From: Xiphydria camelus
Taxonomy: Eukaryota; Arthropoda; Insecta; Hymenoptera; Xiphydriidae
DNA length: 64,000 nt
Reading direction: 5' to 3'
NCBI GenBank assembly: GCA_963678675.1
Contig: OY783196.1
Coordinates: 29,056,827-29,120,826 of the forward strand
Every line of letters starts with the position of its first letter. The first letter of the stretch is position 1. The notes below the pieces were generated by a model. It saw only the letters and a list, made by a program, of their open reading frames with translations, searched no databases and was not told where the DNA came from. Position numbers and translations under genes: made by a program. Of the stretch, positions 59,778-64,000 are shown piece after piece.

Positions 59778-60225
59778 CAAGGGGATCCCGTCGAAAATAC
59801 GACGCTTTGTACGGAATTTCGAATCCACCCCCTTTCACTCGAGTGCCTCGCATTGACTCGACTATCGCCGATGCGTTCGCAATTTGGTTTTTAAGCAATT
59901 TTTTATCGCAGATTTGAAAAATGTGGGCAAAATTATCAACCCCGTGTTTTTTTTTTTCATTTTCGGCCTTATCTGAGGTGGAAAACGATATTCTGAAATG
60001 CAGCTACGTCATCGTGCTGTGAGTCTATCTCTCTCGCACTCGATACTCAGCATAAGTGCGTCTCTCTGGCGTTTCGATGATGTCAGGATATTGTAGAGAG
60101 AAACGCATTTATAACACTGCGAATAATTATATTATTTTTTCCGATATTTTCGTTTTCGTGTGGTAGGTATTGAATATGCAGATTATACAAATTGAATTTT
60201 GAAATATGAATATTTCTTTATTTAA

Positions 60226-60346
60226 CCCTTTGTGGCCCAAATTATTTTTTTTTTGGGGGGGGGGGGTTCCAACCAGCGCTTACTGGTACAGTAGAAACAA
60301 ATTTGGAATATGTGGTTCCAAGCGATCACCACTGAACCACAAAGGG
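60226..60346. mobile_element. piggyBac-type MITE
   Basis: The 121-bp element starts CCCTTTGTGG and ends CCACAAAGGG, and sits between two TTAA tetranucleotides (60222-60225 and 60347-60350). A TTAA target duplication next to a CCC-starting inverted repeat is the signature of piggyBac elements. The inside holds a T run followed by a G run (about 60246-60268) and no open frame, so it needs a transposase from elsewhere. Confidence 0.85.
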
Positions 60347-60464
60347 TTAAAGACCGAATTTCACGTCAACCCACTTTTTGGTCTTTCCGCGAAGCTCCGA
60401 AACCAATTTCACCGTCACACATAAAAATCGCCGCTCATCGCCCAGAGCTGCAGTACGCCATGTA

Positions 60465-60491
60465 TAATCCCTATCCGGCGTTCAACAGCAG
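60465..60491 (+). other. Possible small internal exon
   Basis: Between an acceptor-like CCCAGAGCTGCAG and a donor-like AG|GTAACG lies a short open stretch coding YAMYNPYPAFNS. If real it could be a microexon of the gene beginning at 52486, but the simplest join is not in this frame. The call rests on two splice-like signals and a non-random peptide only. Confidence 0.2.
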
Positions 60492-60912
60492 GTAACGTCG
60501 TTCTACAATCTGGTATTCTAATTGGACGAACTCCGCAATGCAAATAGCGCTTCTCCGAAAATTACAAGCGGAGCGGAAGCGCCGGCTCTGAAAAGCGCAG
60601 CCGGTTGAGCACGGATCGCGCGGCGCGAAGTTTCGGTCGAGGAGACCGATCGACCGGGATTATCAGTACGGACGCGTCCCGAATTTGTATGGGGTATGGA
60701 AATACATATAGACGCGTTATAGGAGCGCGGTGCGATTGGAAATTGCAAACCGTGCGAGCCGATTGTCCGCGCGCGCGTTTCATGTGTTTTTCTTTTTTTA
60801 GAGGCACGTGTATGTACATAATATACGCGTATTTCTATCGTATTCTATTTTATGCAATCTGGCGCACTGAATAGAAATTAATACAATGCGAGGGAATTGT
60901 TTGCTCGTTGGT

Positions 60913-60944
60913 GGGGGGAAAGGGGAAGGGGAAGTGGGGAAGGG
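60913..60944 (+). other. G-quadruplex-type tract
   Basis: Four or more runs of at least four G separated by two to four bases (GGGGGGAAAGGGGAAGGGG then AAGTGGGG). This meets the usual four-run quadruplex pattern on the plus strand. No gene lies close enough to suggest a role. Confidence 0.6.
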
Positions 60945-62248
60945 AGATGAAATTCATAATTAATAGAATTTGTTTCCATTGACATTCCCACTATAGCGTT
61001 ACTTCAACTACATCTCCTTATCTCGTGTTCCTAAAATATAACGAAACGGATAAATAAATTATCTCGCATACAGAGTGTCTCGAGGAAACGTACATTACAA
61101 ATTGTTATTAAACCATTATTGCCAGTAAAAGTACCTTCCCGCTGCTCGACGACCGTGAGCAGGAACTCGGGGGTGAGCGGAGAATAGGTGGGTCTCTTTT
61201 AAGGGCAATAGCGACTTAATTGCGCATTGGATACAGGCCACATCTTCGCTCGAATGAAGGTACGAGCCGTTATACGTCTTTAACTCCGATGGCCTGTTCG
61301 ATTTTATGCGATATTTTCCTTTCTCTTTTAATTACAGTCAAAGTACACGTTTAAATTGTTTACCGTCCCTACAGGTTTTTGCAGTACAATTTGCCACATC
61401 GTCCTGTTAAGATATATAACAATATTGTGCCAACTTGTAGCATTACAGCTCTATTTAAAAAATCCTATGGTATCCGTTGATTCGAAGATATGTGCGATTA
61501 AATAAATACGATCGTAATTTGATTATAAAACAAACTCGGTTAACTTCGTGTCTCGCCGTAGGTACGTAGCTTTCGGCCTAGACGGCATCACACTGACAAT
61601 GAGCAATTTGCCACCCCCGCGCCACGGGGCGATACCGCGCACCTTGGAAAAAGGAACGAAGGAGCGGAGGCTTGGTCGTTCGAGAAAACAATGAGTTCAA
61701 ATCCTGCGGAACGATCTTGGCTCCGGAGCCAAGTTTGCGGGAGGGAACAGCTGTTCGAAGCTCGAGAGGCGCGTGAGAAGATCCGCCGAGAGAATCGCGA
61801 AGCGATAAGCGCGGGTACAATCGTACGTGCGGATAATTTGACGTGTGTATATGTATGCTCCCGCGTAACCGCAGCGGGGACAAATACGGACTGTATTTCC
61901 AGCGTAAGCCGAATACAACGCGTATAACGATAGAGTGCCGTGCGATTGCACACGCGGAGGAAAATGCTGCTGTAATTTTGACACCAGAACTGCTGTAAGT
62001 TTCTGCGTGTAACTTGTACAAGCTTTTTGATTAAATTTGCTAAAAATAAAGATAATACAGGTATGCACCGTAAATTGTAATGATTACATGAGAATTTCTG
62101 TAAATCCGAGAAAAAAAATACATATCTGCTCTGGTCTGAATAGGTACGATCGGACCTGTATACGGATATGATTAGATTTGAATAGATTTGGTGAGATCTG
62201 ATTAAAGATATAGTCGGATCTGAAAAGACGTGATGAGATGTAATACCG

Positions 62249-62440
62249 AAAAAAAGTTACAGTGTTTTCAACTTTTTCAATTTTTGACCGACGTCAAAAC
62301 GGCTTTTTGCTGTCCCTTCTAAATCGTTTGCAGTTCCTTGCAACGAGGATCGCATTGTTTGTAGTCATTCGAAAAAAAAAGTTTGGTAATTTTGTCAATT
62401 TTTTACCTACGTCAAAATGGCTTTTTGCTGTCGATTAAAC
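62249..62440. repeat. Tandem duplication, about 120-base unit
   Basis: The two units share CGAAAAAAA followed by GTT, then TCAATTTTT(G/T)ACC and ACGTCAAAA(C/T)GGCTTTTTGCTGTC. The ACGTCAAAA motif starts at 62291 and again at 62409, a period of 118. The second unit is partial. Non-coding. Confidence 0.6.
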
Positions 62441-63640
62441 GTCGAATCTTGGCTACACGGCAATTCTCGTATCTTACGAATCGACGCTATATACCTGTTA
62501 TAAATTTTCGGGTAACACATCGCCGCTTCTTCGCCAATAGTTTCCCCGCGCGCGAATGGATGTTTTCACCTCTCGGTACATCGGCAGCGGCGTTTAGTTC
62601 GGAAGCGCCGCGCTGTACCTACGCGAAGCCGACGTTGTCGAGAAAGCGGGCCGCGCCGAGTTTCGACAACTCGTAGGTTTTGTCTTATTTGCGAGAAACT
62701 CGAGAACTCCCGCGTGTACTACGTACCTAAAGGATAGGTACGTCATCGTTGACTCGGCAAAGCCAACAGATTCGAAGTTTCAAGATTACTGTAGGAATTA
62801 TTTTCTATTTGGTTAGAGGCGGATCTGAAGATGACTTTCAAGGGAAAATATTGCCTAAAACGTAGGTATTTCGAGAGTAATTATCGTAAAGTTATAAGTC
62901 ATTTAAGTCGGATCTACGTTTAATTTAAATAAATAGTGTAGTCGATTTAATCGAATCGGTCGAGTCAAAATTTGCATTTGGTATTTTTAACGCTATACAA
63001 AAATTGTAACAACACTGCTCTAATTTGTGTCACTCGGTCGCTCCTCTCCTTCACACTGCGGATATTTTCCCGCTTCCCGGTGTACCGGTCGCAGTTAGCC
63101 GGACAAAGTGCATCGCGCTCAGACGATATTCCCCTGGGGAGACCGGCGCTGCAGCTCTCGTTCGAACTACTCGCGGGTACTTTTATCGCGCCTTGAAAGA
63201 GTTTTTAGAGTACTCACAGGATAAATATCTACTTTACGTATATTTCTCGAGGCGAGGGACGATTGCAAATGCATCGCGGGCTGCAGCAGTCGGGCGAGAG
63301 CGCGCGTCACATTCGCTCATGTGTTCGCGCGTGCACCAATACGTCGGAGGAACTTTTGCGCGACGAAGCTCGACCTCCTTTTTACAGAGTCAACATTTCT
63401 GAAGCGTAGAAAAAAATCGTAAACGGAAAAAAAAAGAGATTTCCGCATTGCGCGCGCGGTTACTTTTCACGGTGCGTTTGAAAAACGAAAAAAATGCAAG
63501 CAGTGGCGTGCGCCCTCGGCAACGTTTAACCGAGGCCCGTTTGTATAGGCGCCGTTTATTTAGAATTTCCGCGCGTTTAATGAGATCACTTTTTTTCCCC
63601 GCTCGCATCTCGAGCACTCCTGCACGTATCGCGCCGGTTT

Positions 63641-63662
63641 ACACACACACACACACACACCA
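63641..63662. repeat. (AC)n microsatellite
   Basis: About eleven uninterrupted AC dinucleotides in non-coding DNA. Confidence 0.9.
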
Positions 63663-64000
63663 CTTGTCGGCCGAGAAGCTCCAACAAAAAACTCGAGGGT
63701 ACGAGAATATAATTTAACTAATTAGAGAGGGAAGTGTGAACGCGTATCCTACACGGTTGTAATGGGCTACGTGTTACGCGCGCGGGGTCCGGGCGTAACG
63801 TACGAGCCTTCCGTTAAGTGTGTATGTGTGTACGAGCGCAACGAGCGCCTTGTGTGTTAAAGGGCGATATGCAGTACCTACGCGACGACGTTTCCTGCTT
63901 GTCGCTGGCATGCGACCCGTGAAAATAACCTATTTACATCCTTTGACGCTCCCGCGCTTTACGGGCTTTCCCCTGTAGCGTAGTCGCATAGTTTGCCTGA

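Larger units (their letters stand above)
52614..60225. other. Intron-like or intergenic DNA
   Basis: About 7.6 kb with no supported exon. It alternates between AT-rich parts and CpG-rich parts (56500-57800) in which frames on both strands are Arg/Ser-rich and unconvincing. It contains a long GA microsatellite (54464-54510), a G-rich tract (57761-57778), an AT-rich element (58728-58972) and an inverted repeat (59681-59777). It may be the first intron of the gene starting at 52486. Confidence 0.4.
60351..64000. other. Gene-less right edge
   Basis: No supported gene. Contents noted: a G-quadruplex-type tract (60913-60944), a tandem duplication of about 120 bases (62249-62440), and a CA microsatellite (63641-63662). 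Frames up to 147 codons (61578-62021, minus) overlap frames on the other strand and resemble nothing known. Confidence 0.45.

Noticed and set aside
62105..62240. GATCTGA/GATTTGA-rich stretch as a tandem repeat
   Set aside because: Motif recurs irregularly with no consistent period; too degenerate to call.
1..64000. CRISPR arrays, operons, prophage or other prokaryotic systems
   Set aside because: Spliced genes, animal protein families and insect-type repeats show this is eukaryotic nuclear DNA; no such arrays were seen.

Overview
The window looks like nuclear DNA of a hymenopteran insect, most likely an ant. Genes have introns with GT..AG borders, intergenic DNA is AT-rich but unusually rich in CpG, and the recognisable proteins are animal proteins with insect-type partners. 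A tandem block of CYP6-type cytochrome P450 genes resembling the hymenopteran CYP6AS clade is the main lineage clue. The species assignment is inference.

Layout. Positions 1-13.8 kb hold no gene I can name. They carry short inverted-repeat (MITE-like) elements, microsatellites and two unrecognised candidate coding exons on the minus strand near 10 kb. Positions 13.8-24.8 kb hold four tandem, same-strand P450 genes with an identical four-exon structure. Copies 1-3 are intact. Copy 4 has two in-frame stop codons. A fifth copy survives only as a fragment with its upstream region (about 19.26-19.72 kb). Positions 24.8-31.5 kb are gene-poor and contain a strong hairpin and more inverted-repeat elements.

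Positions 31.5-51.4 kb are a compact cluster of conserved genes: a PI-PLC X-domain protein (+), CCDC47 (-), the kinesin-2 motor KIF3A/Klp64D (+), a seven-exon zinc-finger/SR-rich nuclear protein (-), and a five-exon FAM149-type protein (+). The exon joins were worked out by hand and keep frame throughout. From 52.5 kb to the end there is a plausible first coding exon of a plus-strand gene, then intron-like or intergenic DNA with repeats, one piggyBac-type MITE flanked by TTAA, and a G-quadruplex-type tract.

Function. The P450 block is a xenobiotic/endobiotic oxidation cluster expanding by tandem duplication; each copy carries its own duplicated upstream region. KIF3A acts in ciliary transport, and FAM149B1, a vertebrate relative of the FAM149 gene here, is a cilium gene; whether the neighbourhood matters is open. 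CCDC47 works in ER membrane-protein biogenesis. The zinc-finger/SR protein is probably an RNA-processing factor. I found no new multigene system. The least explained items are the candidate exons near 10 kb, the hairpin at 25.06 kb and the shared P450 upstream modules.
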